Assembly: GCA_013180625.2 (NCBI GenBank)
Contig: SNVD02004654.1
Coordinates: 62,001-126,000 of the forward strand
Direction: 5' to 3'
Length of the DNA stretch: 64,000 nucleotides
DNA from: Boswellia sacra
Taxonomy: Eukaryota > Streptophyta > Magnoliopsida > Sapindales > Burseraceae
Shown: positions 11,414 to 23,993 of the stretch, one piece after another
How positions within the stretch are numbered: position 1 is the stretch's first letter
Layout: every line of letters starts with the position of its first letter
The notes under the pieces: generated by a model
Told to the model about the DNA's origin: nothing
Database searches by the model: none
The model's input: only the letters and a program-made list of their open reading frames with translations
Program-made: the position numbers and the translations under genes

Positions 11414-12473
11414 AATTGGCAAGTGAGCGGAAGACACGACACTTTTGACTTGACGAAGGCCTACTCCTCACAATCGGGAACCGTCTCTTCGTGCCAAGAC
11501 ATGGAAACTTGCAGAAGGAGATCATCAAGAAGTGCCACGATTCCAAGTAGGCTGGTCACCCAGGTATGACACGAACCCTTGCACTCATGAAAGATTCCTA
11601 TTATTGGCCTCAAATACGGGAAAACGTGGAGGGCTATGCAAGGACTTGTCTTGTGTGTCAATAAGACAAGGTTGAACACCAACCCGCCACGAGTTTGCTA
11701 GAACCTCTACCAATCGCGAAAATGCCATGGCAAAACATCTCAATGGACTTCATTGTGGCCTTACCAAAATCCGAGGGATATAGAAGCATCATGGTGGTAG
11801 TCGATCGATTTAGTAAATATGCTACCTTCATTCCCGTCTCCACGGATTACACCGCGGATGAAGCCGCTCGAGCGTTTCTCAAGCACATGGTGAAAGTTTG
11901 GGGGGTTCTACAAAACATTGTGAGTGACCGTAATCCTCGCTTTATAGGATGTTTTTGGGGAGAGCTCTTCAAAATGTTGGGGACCGATTTGAGTTTCTCA
12001 ACAAGCGTCCATCCCCAAATCGATGGGCAAACCAAGTGCATCAATGCCTTACTTGAGCTATACTTGAGGCATTATGTGAGCGCTCATCAACAGATTGGGC
12101 AAAGTTGCTAGACGTTGCCCAATTCTCATATAATCTCCAAAGGAGTGAAGCGACGGGTAAGAGTCCGTTTGAGATTGTGACGGGATAACAACCTATGACT
12201 CCACATGCCATAGCCTCAACCTATGGAGGGAAGAGTCCAACGGCCAACAAGCTCGCAAAGGAATGGCATGAACAAGCCGACATCACGCAAGCAAGCTTAG
12301 ACAAGGCCGCCAAGAAAATGAAGAAATGGGCAGACACTAAGAGACGACACCTCACATTTCAAGAGGGGGACTTGGTACTCATCAAGTTACTACCCCAACA
12401 ATTCAAGTCACTTCGCAAAGTACACAAGGGGTTGGTATGGAAATACGAAGGTCCCTTCCCTATTGTCAAGTGA
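11414..12473 (+). pseudogene. Gypsy integrase, broken
   Basis: A degenerate HHCC zinc-binding region (about 11540-11665, AGHPGMTRTLALMK ... CLVCQ) precedes the catalytic core. The core shows MDFIVALPKSEGYRSIMVVV (first Asp), VSDRNPRF (second Asp) and HPQIDGQTKCINALLE (Glu region). Stops at about 12109-12111 and before 12195 break the frame. The C-terminal GPY/F-like segment (WKYEGPFPIVK) ends at 12473. Confidence 0.85.
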
Positions 12474-12824
12474 GTGGGCGAAGTCTCTTACAAAGTCCAA
12501 TTGCCACCCAACCTCAAGATTCATCTGGTCTTCCATATGAGTTTTCTCAAGCTCTATCATGAGGACAAGGAAGATCCCACAAGAAGCGAGTCCAAAAGAG
12601 CACCCACAACCGTCGTCACCGTATTCAACAAGGACGTGGAATGCATCCTTGCAGAACGTGTGATACGAAGGAGAGGAGTTCCACCATACACCAAATACTT
12701 GGTAAAGTGGAAAAACCTTCCGGATAGTGAGGCAAGTTGGGAACGCGAAGACACCTTGTGGCAATTTGGTGAGCACATCCAACACTACAAAGACGAAAGC
12801 GCGTTGAGGACGTCGCGAAATTAG
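12474..12824 (+). pseudogene. Integrase C-terminal chromodomain of the gypsy element
   Basis: After the segment YKVQLPPNLKIHLVFHMSFL, a chromodomain lies at about 12636-12800 (ILAERVIRRRGVPPYTKYLV, KWKNLPDSEASWE, then an amphipathic helix). In chromoviruses this domain binds histone marks and biases integration toward certain chromatin. This domain places the element among chromoviruses; I do not assign a lineage. Confidence 0.85.
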
Positions 12825-12835
12825 GTGGGGGAGGA
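12818..12835 (+). other. Gypsy polypurine tract
   Basis: aaattaggtgggggagga directly abuts the 3' LTR start and would prime plus-strand synthesis. Confidence 0.75.
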
Positions 12836-13350
12836 TGTTACGGCCCGCCCAATTTGCTTGTTAGAGTGGCCCAAATATGTATAAGGTTTGGCCTAGCTTC
12901 TAAAAAGCTTGCAAACCCAAGCCCATCTTCTAGCATTCTCTAGCAAGATAAGAATTATCTCTTGTACTTATCTACTCTTGTACATATCTAGTAGATCATT
13001 CTAGATAGTGAATTAGGACCCTTAGATGCATTAGATCTTAGCCATTCATTTGAGAGGTGGTTCACTATAAAATCCCCTCCAATGCTCATTCGTAAATCAT
13101 CCAAGAAATCCAAGCAAATACAAAGCAAAGCATTGTAAAGAGTTCTCTAGTGCAATACAAAGCTCTTTTGCTTAGCAATACTTGTCTCCATCTTCCATCT
13201 CTTCTCTTCTTACCTACAATGCTCTTTGGCTCAACGATCCTCTCTTCTCCATGAGCGAGAAGGCAAATCATTAGGCTTACTTAGCAACTTTTGAGTCAAG
13301 TTGCCTAAGTGCCGCACAAGCGTGCTACGTAAACCTCTAAGCTCGTGACA
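12836..13350 (+). repeat. 3' LTR of the gypsy element
   Basis: It starts TGTTACGGCCC and ends CTCGTGACA, and aligns with 7661-8172 along its length, with a small indel in the ctcttttgctta stretch near 13166. Confidence 0.9.
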
Positions 13351-15242
13351 GCGTACTACCTAGCTAGTATATGCCATGCTCTCCTTTTTTTTTTTTTTAT
13401 GGAAGCAGACTTATCAATATATTTCTTTAGGTACCCTATTGGCTCCTGCCCAGCACAGCATGTGTTATCCCACTAGAATATGCCATGCTCTCCTTTTTAT
13501 AGAAGTGGACTCATCAATATATTTTTTAGGTTTTTGCTTATTAAAAACTTCCCTATAACACCGTCGTGTCCAACTGCCACATGGAGCCAGCACCTTTGTA
13601 TAAGAGTGGTAGCTAGCAGCTGCCTGCTTCAGCAAATTAATGCAATGAAAATAACACGAAAGAACGGAAATTTAGGTAAATCAATAAAAGCGACGGAATT
13701 TAAGTCGAAATATCCCGCTGATGCTTGTTTTTGCTTGAAGTTACCTAAGTACAGAACCTCCCAAAAAAATTAATTCTAAATTAATAAAAATTATGAGAAA
13801 TAATCCCGTATATTACTATCTTAAAATTATATAAATTTCATTATATATATTTAAAAAAATCCTCAAGTATAAGCCCCAATCAATTTTACTTTTATGTACA
13901 TTAATTTTTTCATTAACCTATATATATAATGGGATTGAGATAGTTAATGAGTTGCATTATTAAATAAAATTTTTCAACTTTTAATCCAACTGTTGATTTA
14001 GATGAGATAAATGACTATTTGTATTTAATTTTAAGATTAAAAAAATTTAAGTTAAAATATCATATCTTTATATACTTGTGACTATTGTAAATTGAGGTAG
14101 ATTTCTCTCCCTATTAAGCAAGTTAGGTGTCAACCAATTATTGGTTGGGTAATATTTCAATTTATGATTGGTTAGATGCTGGGCACATGTTTCTTTTATT
14201 TTTCTTTTTCTTTTTCTTTTTTTAATTCAGTGGATCAAGACATTGTAATTCTCACACTTGTAACCTAAAATCAAAGGAATGAAATTAGTCTCACTTGGGG
14301 TTCGGGATTACTTTTACACCTCTTGTTTCTTTCTAATTTTCTTTACTTTCACTTTATTTTCTAATGTAACGGTGGAAAAAATTATTGAACCCAAAAACCT
14401 TCTTTTTTCTTTTTCCTTTTCAATGTTCTTCATTAGAAAGCTAGATATTACTATACCCTACGTTTCACGTTCTTTGATTTTGTAAGCAGCAACAATTATT
14501 GACATCATAAATTTTCTATTTTATACTTTTTATCTTCTTCATTGGAAGAACTTCCATAATAACGACATGTAACATCACTGAATGCACTAGCGGTGGACAT
14601 AAGATTTTATCCCAAGGGAGCATCATAAAAACTTCTAATATTTATAACTTTTCTTAACAATCTTCAATGATGCGATTGATTCTAAAAGTAGTCACAAATA
14701 CATTCACATACATATATTGTAAACTGTGTTTATAAAGAAAAGCATACTCTAAATTCAATAATAAAAGACAGGAGTATAAAATATTTTATATAATTAGAAG
14801 ATAATTAAAAAGAGGAAATAACTAAATACTAATTGTTACTGTTTATCAGGGATTCTTTAATTTTTATTCTCTTTAATGACAACCAATATATAAATAGTTT
14901 AATTATAAGCTACGGTGTTTTATTAAAAAATTGATAAATGAATCATGATTTTTATTTGGTTTTAAAATAAAGTTTATTTAGTAGATAATATGTACATACA
15001 AACTTTGAAGAAAAAAAAAAGAATTAAAAGAATCTAAACAACATAACTCTAATTAATTAACAAATAAAATAATAGAAGTATTATAAAAGATAAGACTCAG
15101 GTGAGAGTAAATAAACTTTGAATACTTGAAAACTTGAAAAGCTAAAACAAAATGTTCAAAATTTTAATACATAGAATCGATCTTCCATAATCAAGTAAAC
15201 CAAATCAAGAAAATATAAATAAGAACCTTTTGAGCAAGGAAA
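13351..15242. other. Unit A backbone, non-coding
   Basis: This matches about 50334-52303 of unit B with small indels. No gene is recognisable; plus-strand ORFs here have biased AT-rich composition and no domain. It ends in gagcaaggaaa at the first copia insertion. Confidence 0.65.
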
Positions 15243-15819
15243 TGTTGGAATAAAAAAGGTTTTAAATCTTATGAGTTATAAAACCTAATTGTGCATGAGT
15301 TACAAAATTCATTGCATGAGTTACAAAATTTGATTTTATTTTTAGGTTATATAGTTTATATGCACATTATGTTATAGGAGTTCCACTATTAATCATATAG
15401 GTTACAATGTCTAGGTACACTAGTATATAAGGAGGTCTTTAGGTTCAATTTTTAGATACTAATCATCAAAGCCATCACTCCCCCATTTTCAATTCCAAAT
15501 TTCTACAATTTTGCAACTACGACTTGTAAGACTGGTTCATATTCTTCCGGTGATCGTGCTCATCGAGGAGAGTGGCTGAGAGCTATTGGGTTGTATCTTG
15601 AAGCCCTTGAGGACCGTCTTTTACCCGCACGAAGGGGAGAACTCTTTGGCTTTAAGACAACGCTTTACGCGGGCCTCTCATAGCACATGCCAGATTTTTC
15701 TAACTTGCTTTTATAGTTTTTATATTTGTTATTTATTTTTTTATTTGTTTATTTAATATATTTAAAATAATATTGATTGAGCATGTGTTATTTGGTGATT
15801 TAATAATATTTTTCTAACA
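15243..15819 (+). repeat. 5' LTR of copia copy 1
   Basis: TG...CA ends. A TATA-like tagtatataagg near 15420 may start transcription. Immediately after the LTR, atctaaagccaaagac is a weak, degenerate match to the usual tRNA-Met primer site. Confidence 0.9.
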
Positions 15820-15943
15820 ATCTAAAGCCAAAGACAGTACCTACTCATTTGTTTTGATATTTGTATATATATTTTATAAATTTTAATTTCTTTATTCTAA
15901 TTATATAATTGTGTATTTAATTAATAAATCATTGCTTGGTTTG

Positions 15944-15990
<47 letters not shown>

Positions 15991-16535
15991 GCAAGGTGAC
16001 TTACAAAGTATTTTTCTATATATCATAATTATTTCTTAAAGTTTGTTTTAAATTCATTTAAGACTTGAAGTTATGTTTGCAATAGAATAAAAAATTATTT
16101 AGACAAAATTTGAAATTTTGAATACATTAAATTTGATTTATAAAACTGAAGGTTACATTTTTTTTATATTCAAGTTTCTGTTACAATTTTTAATGCATTA
16201 AATTTTATTTATAAAATTGAAAGTTACATTATTTTTGTCTTAAATATTTAAGTTTCTATTACAACTCTAAAATATTTATGAAACTAAAGTTGTTATAACT
16301 TTTATTAATTTATTAGTTTAAAAACTCTAAACGGTTTTATTTTGCTTTCAAATTTAAAATAGTTATTTAATTTAATTGTCAGTTACATATTTTTCATAAG
16401 TGTCTACTAATTGTTTAATTAGTTTGAAATTTTTATTAATTGCATATTGAATATTTTGTGATATTTATTTTATATATTGTGCGCAGATCTATATTAGTTA
16501 TTTCCTTTGCTTTTAGATGTTTTAGTGCAAAGACA
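15820..16535 (+). other. Copia copy 1 leader with (TA)n tract
   Basis: This is an untranslated, strongly AT-rich leader between the primer site and gag. A TA microsatellite lies at about 15949-15987. The same leader in copy 2 (23238-23993) has a longer TA tract (about 23393-23441), so the repeat length varies between copies. Confidence 0.7.
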
Positions 16536-17549
16536 ATGAATAAGATTGAGGAAGCAAATAGTATAAAACCTGAAAAATTTAATGGACAAAATTTTAGGAG
16601 ATGACAAAGACAATTGAAATATTGGCTCACTCTTCTAGGTTTAATTTCGGCTATTGAACCAACTAGTCAACCTAGTGAACCATCTAGTCAACCTAGCAAT
16701 ACATCTACAACCCAAGAAGCCTCTAGTTCCACTTCTTCGTCCACAACTCAAATGTCAAAAGAGGAGATAGATTATCATTGTCACAATAGAATATTAAGTG
16801 CTTTATCAGATCATCTCTATGATGTTTATGAAACTACCAAAAATACCTTAGAATTGTGGAACATTCTTGAAGCCGTTTATGGGATAGAAGACACTAGTCT
16901 AGATAGATTTGCTGTTTCAAATTTTAATCTTTATAAAATAATAGATTCTAAGCCTATTAGAGATCAAATTCATGAGTTCCAAGAACTTTTGAGAAGGGTT
17001 GAGAAAAATGGTACGACTCTTAGTGAAGATTTTAAGGTGTCATGTTTAATAGAGAAGTTACCTCCTAGTTGGTCTGATTTTTCCAAATCTTTAAAACATA
17101 AACAAGGAACTCTTTCCATGACACAAGTGATTAACTCACTTACAATTGAAGAAAATAATAGAGTTGGTACTTTTAATCAAATTGAAAGTACTAAAGTAAA
17201 CTTAGTTGAAAACACAAGGAATTTCAAGAATAATAAGAGAAATGGTTTTCATCCTAGGAGAAGGAGCTTTAAGAATAAGAATAATCAACATAATAGGTCT
17301 AGGAATTCTAAAGGCAAAGGGGATAGGATTTGCTATGTTTGTGGAAGGTCTAATCATGTGGCAAAGGATTGTTTTTACAAAAAGACAGAAGCCTACAAAC
17401 ATAAGCCCAAGCAACATCATAAAGATCAAAAGGATCAAGTACATGTCTTGGAAGAAGGAAGTCCAAGTGAACCAAATGAACCTCTCATTAGGTATAATAA
17501 TTATAATTCTTTGAGTGTCAATTTTACTTATGAAAAGAATGAATGGTGA
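16536..17549 (+). pseudogene. Copia copy 1 gag (UBN2 type, CCHC), two nonsense mutations
   Basis: It starts at ATG 16536 (MNKIEEANSIKPEKF). TGA at 16602-16604 replaces the TGG of copy 2. The UBN2-type gag core follows (LWNILEAVYGIEDTSLDRFA, LPPSWSDFSKSLK), then a basic Asn-rich stretch and one CCHC knuckle (CYVCGRSNHVAKDC, about 17331-17372). A second TGA (17547-17549) again replaces TGG just before the protease. Both are G-to-A transitions. Confidence 0.88.
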
Positions 17550-18659
17550 TTAGATTCAGGCGCGAATATTCATTTTTGTTCTGATAAAAGTTATTTTAAA
17601 AATTATCATAACTCAAGTGGACGAAGTGTGACCCTAGGCAATAATACTACCGCACAAGTACTTGGGATTGGAGATATTGAATTGAAGATGACCTCGGGAA
17701 AGACTTTAATTCTCAAGGAAGTGCGTTATGTTCCTGAAGTGAGAAGAAATCTTGTTAGTGGGTCTTCTTTAGTTCAACAAGGATACAAATTTTTTTTAGA
17801 GTCCAACAGAGTTGTAATCTCTAAAAATAATGTATTTGTGGGTAAAGGTTATGTTTGTGATGGTTTATTTAAGTTGAATAATTTTTCAAGATCTAACAAA
17901 GTTTCCAAAGTTTTTAATATTGAAACTTATAATATTTGGCATGGGAGACTTGAAAATGTGTCTTTAAAGAAAATCAAAAGAATGATGGATCTTGACTTAG
18001 TGCCTAAAGCTATAATTGATTTTAAACATAAGTGTGAGATTTGTATTCAAGCTAAACAACCCAGGAAGCCTTATAAGTCGATTGAGAGGACAACCCAAGT
18101 TTTAGAACTTATACATAGTGATGTTTGTGATTCTAATCGATCACCAACTAGAGGAGGAAATAGATATTTTGTAACATTTATTCATGATTATTCTAAGTAT
18201 TGTTATGTATACTTGATTAAGACTAAGGATGAGGTATTTGATAAATTCAAAGTATACAAAAATGAGGTAGAAAATCAATTAGATAAAAAAATTAAGAAGC
18301 TTAGATCTGATAGAGGAGGTGAGTATACTTTAAGTGCTTTAAGTATTTTTTGTGAAGAGAATGGTATTATTCATGAGTTAACTCCACCTTACTCATCACA
18401 ATCTAATGGGGTTACTAAGAGGAAAAATAGAACTTTGATGGATATGGCGAATTCTATGTTATTAAGTTCTGGTTTACCAGACAATCTGTGGGGGGAAGCA
18501 ATATTATCCGCATGTTTTATATTGAATAGAATAACGATTAAGGACTTAGAGAAAACTTCTTATGAAATTTGGAAAAGAAGAGTTCCTAATCTTAAAATCC
18601 TTAAAGTGTGGGGGTGCTTAGTAAGGTTGATATACCTGAGCCTAAGAGAAAAAAAATAG
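17550..18659 (+). pseudogene. Copia copy 1 protease and integrase
   Basis: The protease motif LDSGANIHFCSD begins just after the TGA. It is followed by the pre-integrase zinc region, where HGRLENVS replaces HGRLGHVS of copy 2 and loses a His ligand, and KCEICIQAK supplies the Cys pair. The integrase core keeps HSDVCD and RSDRGGEY, but the third catalytic residue is Lys (AAG 18417-18419) where copy 2 has Glu. Loss of one base near 18620 (ttagtaagg versus ttagctaagg) shifts the frame. Confidence 0.87.
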
Positions 18660-19729
18660 GACCAAAAACAATAGATGCAGTTTTTATTGGATACGCCCAA
18701 AATAGTAGTGCAAATAGATTTTTAGTTATAAATTCAGAAGTTAGTGGAATATCTAATAACACAATCATAGAAACTAGAGAAGCTACTTATTTTGAAGATA
18801 TTTTTCCTTTTAGAACTAGAGTTCAAAAAACCAATTGTGGTCTATCTACTTCAATTGATAATGAGAAAACACTTACTAATTTATCAATTGATGAATCACA
18901 AGTTAAACCTAGGAGGAGTAAAAGACCTAGAAAAGAAAAGAATTTTGGAGAAGAATTTTATACTTACTTGGTGGAAGGAGATCCTAGTTCTTATAAAGAA
19001 GCTATAACTTCCATTGATGCACATTTTTGAAAGGAAGCTATAAATAGTGAATTTGAATCTATAATTCAAAATAACACTTGGGTTTTAGTGGATCTTCCAC
19101 TTGGGAACAAAGCAATAGATTGTAAATGGGTCTTTAGAAAGAAGTTGAAATCGGATGGTTCTATAGATAAGTATAAGGCAAGGCTAGTAGCAAAAGGATT
19201 TACACAAAGAGAAGAAATAGATTATTTTGATACTTACTCACCAGTTTCTAGTATCACAACAATTAGGATTTTGATAGCTTTAGCTTCTATACGTAATTTA
19301 GTTATTCATCAAATGGATGTAAAGACCGCTTTTCTAAATGGAAATTTAGATGAAGAAATTTATATGAAACAACCTGAAGGTTTTATAGTGAAAGGACAAG
19401 AACACAAAGTTTGTAGGTTAGTTAAGTCTCTTTATGGTCTAAAGCAAGCTCCAAAACAATGGAATGAGAAGTTTGATGAAGTAGTTTTAAGTTATGGATT
19501 TATGATTAATGAACGTGATAAGTGTGTATATTATAAGGAGATTAATGGAGAGCACGTTATTTTGAGTTTATATGTAGATGATATTTTGATTTTTGGATCA
19601 AACTTGGAGATAATAAATGATGTAAAATCCTATTTGTCTAGAAACTTTGATATGAAAGATTTGGGTGAAGCAAATATGATTCTAGGCATGAGAATAAAGA
19701 AGACTTCTAAAGGTATTACTTTAGGTTAA
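18660..19729 (+). pseudogene. Copia copy 1 reverse transcriptase
   Basis: The post-integrase linker is followed by RT: DCKWVFRKKLKSDGSIDKYK, KARLVAKGFTQ, HQMDVKTAFLNGNLDEEIYM, SLYGLKQAPKQW and catalytic YVDD at 19571-19582. TGA at 19028-19030 replaces the TGG of copy 2. The frame breaks again near 19729, before RNase H. The polymerase domain itself (19088-19729) is open and keeps its active-site Asp residues. Confidence 0.87.
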
Positions 19730-19749
19730 AAAAAAATTCTATTGAGAAA

Positions 19750-20517
19750 ATGTTAAAAAAGTTTGGATACTTTGATTCTAAGTCGGTATCTACTCCTTAT
19801 GATTCTAAGATTGAGTTAAAGAAGAATCAAGGGGAACCCGTGTCTCAATTAAGGTATTCTCAAATTATAGGATCTTTGTTATACATAGCAAATAAAACTA
19901 GGCCTGATTTATCATATGCAGTGGGTAGACTTAGTAGATATACTCATAATCCTAGTGAAGAGCATTGGCTTGCTTTAGAAAGAGTGTGTAAATATCTTAA
20001 AGGAACAACTGATTACTCTTTATGCTATAAAGGATTTCCAAATGTTATCGAAGGATATAGTGATGCTAATTGGATTACAGACAATATAAATGTTGAATCC
20101 ATAAGTGGTTATATGTTTCTTTTAGGAGGAGCAGCTATATCTTGGAGTTCGAAGAAACAAACCTTGATTTCTAGAAGTACTATGGAGTCTGAACTCATAG
20201 CTTTAGACACTACTTGTAAAGAAGCTGAATGGATCAAGAGTCTTTTCATGGAAATGCCTTTGGTTAGGAATATATCGTCTATTCCTATACATTGTGATTG
20301 TAAAGCAGTTATAGATTTGGTGAAGCAAACTCACACCAACAAAAAGATGAGCAGATATATAAGAGTGAGATACAAGTCTGTGAGAAGTCTTTTAGGCAAT
20401 ACCATTGTAACTTTAGAGTTTATTAAGTCTGAGTTAAATATTGCTGATCAGTTAACTAAAGGGCTTTCCTTGAAAGCTACTAAAGAATTGTCGAGGGGGA
20501 TGGGCCTAAGCTCATAA
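19750..20517 (+). pseudogene. Copia copy 1 RNase H
   Basis: The open frame covers the RT thumb/connection (LKKFGYFDSKSVSTPYD, SLLYIANKTRPDLSYAVGRL) and RNase H (YSDANWITD, GAAISWSSKKQTLISRSTME, SELIALDTTCKEAEW, HCDCKAVIDL). It ends ADQLTKGLSLKATKELSRGM, typical of a copia pol C-terminus. It is out of phase with the RT piece because of indels near 19729. Confidence 0.87.
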
Positions 20518-21089
20518 GAGAGTTACCTAAGGAGGTAACCCAACCTTTGTGATTGGAGATCCCATGAAGGAAGGTTCAATGGATAGAAACAATCCATATT
20601 GCGTGACTTATTAAGCACTACTATTATGGAGATATCTTTGAGAAGATATACTCTTGTTCATCCCTAAGGCAAAAGTGTTTTATATGTGATATTAAGGAAA
20701 GGTATATTTACCTTGACTAAGTCCAAGGCAAGCATTTTCTTGCAAGGTATAGGTCACATATACCTTTGGAGGACTTACCTAAGTGAGAGTCGTCGTGAGG
20801 CCGTGACCGTGATGATTGAGCTATCTTCTAAAAACTCTCATGAGAATCAAGATTGAGCGCATGGCCTTTAATAGCGCTAACCTGCAAAAACCAAGTCTTT
20901 GTCGGTATTATGCGTGTGATAGCTTGAAGTTTGGTCAAGCAACTGAGTTCAAGACATAGTTCACTCAGGTACCTCAAATAGATGCTATCAACACTAAGTG
21001 TAGGTTCAAGCTCGAAAGGCACCTACATTGATTGCATAATATAAGGTTGCAAAATTAATTTTTAAATTTTAAACCTTTTTGTGGGGGAT
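20518..21089 (+). other. Copia copy 1 3' untranslated region with hairpin cluster
   Basis: These are 570 bp of non-coding sequence between pol and the 3' LTR, strongly conserved in copy 2 (28004-28575). Within 20698-20790 lie three inverted repeats: aaggta/tacctt, gcaag/cttgc and aaggtata/tatacctt (loop ggtcaca). The region ends in the purine-rich gtgggggat (about 21081-21089) that abuts the LTR and serves as polypurine tract. Confidence 0.65.
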
Positions 21090-21667
21090 TGTTGGAATAA
21101 AAAAGGTTTTAAAGTTTATGATTTATAAAACCTAATTGTGCATGATTTACAAAATTCATTGCATGAGTTACAAAATTTGATTTTATTTGTAGGTTATATA
21201 ATTTATATGCACATTATGTTATAGGAGTTACACTATTAATTATATAGGTTACAATGTCTAGATACACTAATATATAAGGAGGTCTTTAGGTTCAATTTTT
21301 AGATACTAATCATCAAAGCCATCACTCCCCCATTTTCAATTCCAAATTTCTACAATTTTGCAACTACGACTTGTAAGACTGATTCATATTCTTCCGATGA
21401 TCGTGCTTATCGAGGAGAGTGGCTGAAAACTATTGGGTTGTATCTTGAAGCCTTTGAGGACCGTCTTTTACCCACACGAAGGGGAGAACTCTTTGGCTTT
21501 AGGACAACGCTTTACGCGTGCCTCTCATAGCACAGGCCAGATTTTTCTAAGTTGCTTTTATAGTTTTTATATTTGTTGTTTATTTTGTTATTTGTTTATT
21601 TAATATATTTAAAATTACGTTTGATTGAGCATGTGTTATTTTGTGATTTAATAATATTTTTCTAACA
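21090..21667 (+). repeat. 3' LTR of copia copy 1
   Basis: It aligns end to end with 15243-15819. Most differences are transitions, with a few changes around aaataatattg versus aaattacgtttg near the 3' end. Confidence 0.9.
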
Positions 21668-21813
21668 AGAAATTCATGACAGGGAACGTGATATGACACG
21701 GAAAGGACAATGTTTGGATATTGCGTGTGATCCAGAAATAATTAGAAGTATTTCTATTGATTTATTAGAATTAAAAATCTTCATTATTAAAGAGGAAAAG
21801 ATTTCAAATAATA

Positions 21814-21851
<38 letters not shown>

Positions 21852-22661
21852 TATATATATATATATATATGTATATGTATATATTTATATCGAAGTAATT
21901 GTATTTCTTTCTTTTATTAAAACGAGCTAGACTTTGTAAACCTGATGTTTTGTTTAATAACTATCATTGCCTTCATATAACAATTCCATTTTACAAGAAT
22001 TTAGAAATACTGAATTTGTTTAGTAATTGAAGTATACTTTGGTAGCTTTGACCCCTTTTCATCTGCTTTTAGCTTCAAATTCATAATATATATTGACTAC
22101 TCAATCAGATAGGTCCATATCATGCGACTGAGTTTATAAAAGACAAATATATGTGAAACTACATAGGATCTTCACATACATATCTATAAAGTTAGTTATA
22201 TAGATGGATCAGAGTCCAATCGAAAATACTTGTAAAATAAATAAATAAATACGAAACAAAACATCCTATAGTACTAGTTATAATTTCATGCACGTTGCGC
22301 CTAGCAACTTCTAAGACGGTGCACTGCGCCAAACCATAGTGCCAATCGCAAAGTGAGAAATTACAAAAACAGAGGCCAGTATCTTAACCCCATATGATGT
22401 TCATATTGTAACTTTTGAGCAACCTCAAGAAACTTGTCTTTCGTTCCAGAAACATTCGCGCTGTTGCTTATCACGCAACCAATTTTTTTTACACTGGGAG
22501 GGCTATTGGTACATTAAAAAACTCCACAAACATAAAATAAGCTCTTGAACCAAAGCTGTTCTCGAGCCAGCGGCATATCTTTGTGTGGGCTGGGGTGCAA
22601 TGTAGCCCGCCTAGTTGTTGTTGTCGTTGTTGTTGTTGTTTTTTTAATTAAATGAGGATTG
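21668..22661. other. Unit A backbone between the two copia copies
   Basis: These 994 bp match about 52304-53200 of unit B. They include a (TA)n tract at about 21818-21870 (absent from B) and a short GTT repeat near 22618-22640. No gene is seen. This block shows the two copia copies are separate insertions and not one nested array. Confidence 0.75.
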
Positions 22662-23237
22662 TGTTGGAATAAAAAAGGTTTTTAATTTTATGAGTTATAA
22701 AACCTAATTGTGCATGAGTTACAAAATTCATTGCATGAGTTATAAAATTTGATTTTATTTGTAGGTTACATAATTTATATGCACATTATGTTATAGAAGT
22801 TACACTATTAATCATATAGGTTACAATGTCTAGGACACTAGTATATAAGGAGGTCTTTAGGTTCAATTTTTAGAGACTAATCATCAAAGCCATCACTTCC
22901 CCATTTTCAATTCCAAAATTCTACAATTTTGCAACTACGACTTGCAAGACTGGTTCATATTCTTCCGGTGATCGTGCTCATCGAGGAGAGTGGCTGAGAG
23001 CTATTGGGTTGTATCTTGGAGCCCTTGAGGACCATCTTTTACCCGCACGAAGGGGAGGACTCTTTGGCTTTAGGACAACGCTTACGCGTGCCTCTCATAG
23101 CACAGGCCAGATTTTTCTAACTTGCTTTTATAGTTGTTACGTTTGTTATTTATTTTGTTATTTGTTTATTTAATATATTTGTTTATAATATTGGTTGAGC
23201 ATGTGTTATTTGATGAATTAATAATATTTTTCTAACA
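22662..23237 (+). repeat. 5' LTR of copia copy 2
   Basis: It starts TGTTGGAATAAAAAAGG and ends TTTTTCTAACA, and is followed by the same atctaaagccaaagac leader as copy 1. Confidence 0.92.
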
Positions 23238-23387
23238 ATCTAAAGCCAAAGACAATATCTACTCGTTTGTTTTGATATTCGTATAGATATTTTATAAATT
23301 TTAATTTATTTATTCTAATTATATAATTGTGTGTGTATTTATTATAATATAACATTTTATTAATAAATCATTGCTTGGTTTGATTTA

Positions 23388-23445
<58 letters not shown>

Positions 23446-23993
23446 GCAAGGTGACTTACAAAGTATTTTTCTACGTATCATAATTATTTCTTAAAGTTTG
23501 TTTTAAATTCATTTAAGACTTGAAGTTATGTTTGCAATAGAATAAAAAATTATTTAGACAAAATTTGAAATTTTGAATACATTAAATTTTATTTATAAAA
23601 CTAAAGGTTACATTATTTTTATATTTAAGTTTCTGTTGCAATTTTTAATGCATTAAATTTTATCTATAAAATTGAAAGTTACATTACTTTTGTCTTAAAT
23701 ATTTAAGTTTCTATTACAACTCTAAAATATTTATGATACTAAAGTTGTTATAACTTTTATTAATTTATTAGTTAAAAAAAAACTCTAAACGGTTTTATTT
23801 TGCTTTCAAATTTAAAATAGTTATTTAATTTAATTATCGGTTACATATTTTTTATAAGTATCTACTAATTGTTTAATTAGTTTGAAATTTTTATTAATTG
23901 CATATTGAATATTTTGCGATATTTATTTTATATATTGTGCGCAGATCTATATTAGTTATTTTCTTTGCTTTTAGATATTTTAGTGCAAAGACA

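Larger units (their letters stand above)
7661..13350 (+). mobile_element. Ty3/gypsy chromovirus LTR retrotransposon, degenerate
   Basis: This 5690-bp element is bounded by ~512-bp LTRs starting TGTTACGG and ending CTCGTGACA, with a primer-binding site after the 5' LTR and a purine tract before the 3' LTR. Internal order is gag, protease, RT, RNase H, integrase, chromodomain, i.e. gypsy order with a chromovirus tail. Many stops interrupt the reading frame, so it cannot move on its own. The empty site is preserved in unit B near 50333. Flanks read ACGT on the left and GCGT on the right against GCGT in the empty site, so the target duplication is imperfect. Confidence 0.93.
15243..21667 (+). mobile_element. 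Ty1/copia element, copy 1 (older)
   Basis: The element is 6425 bp with LTRs of 577 and 578 bp (TGTTGGAAT...TTTCTAACA). Flanks are GGAAA (15238-15242) and AGAAA (21668-21672), against ggaaa in the empty site of unit B near 52303. Order is gag, protease, integrase, RT, RNase H (copia order). The LTRs differ at roughly 26 sites (about 4.5 percent by eye). RT keeps YVDD (19571-19582), but integrase lost its catalytic Glu and a zinc ligand. Same family as 22662-29150. Confidence 0.94.

Noticed and set aside
20828..21022. Minus-strand ORF in the copia 3' region
   Set aside because: Not open in copy 2 and no domain; the region is better read as untranslated RNA.
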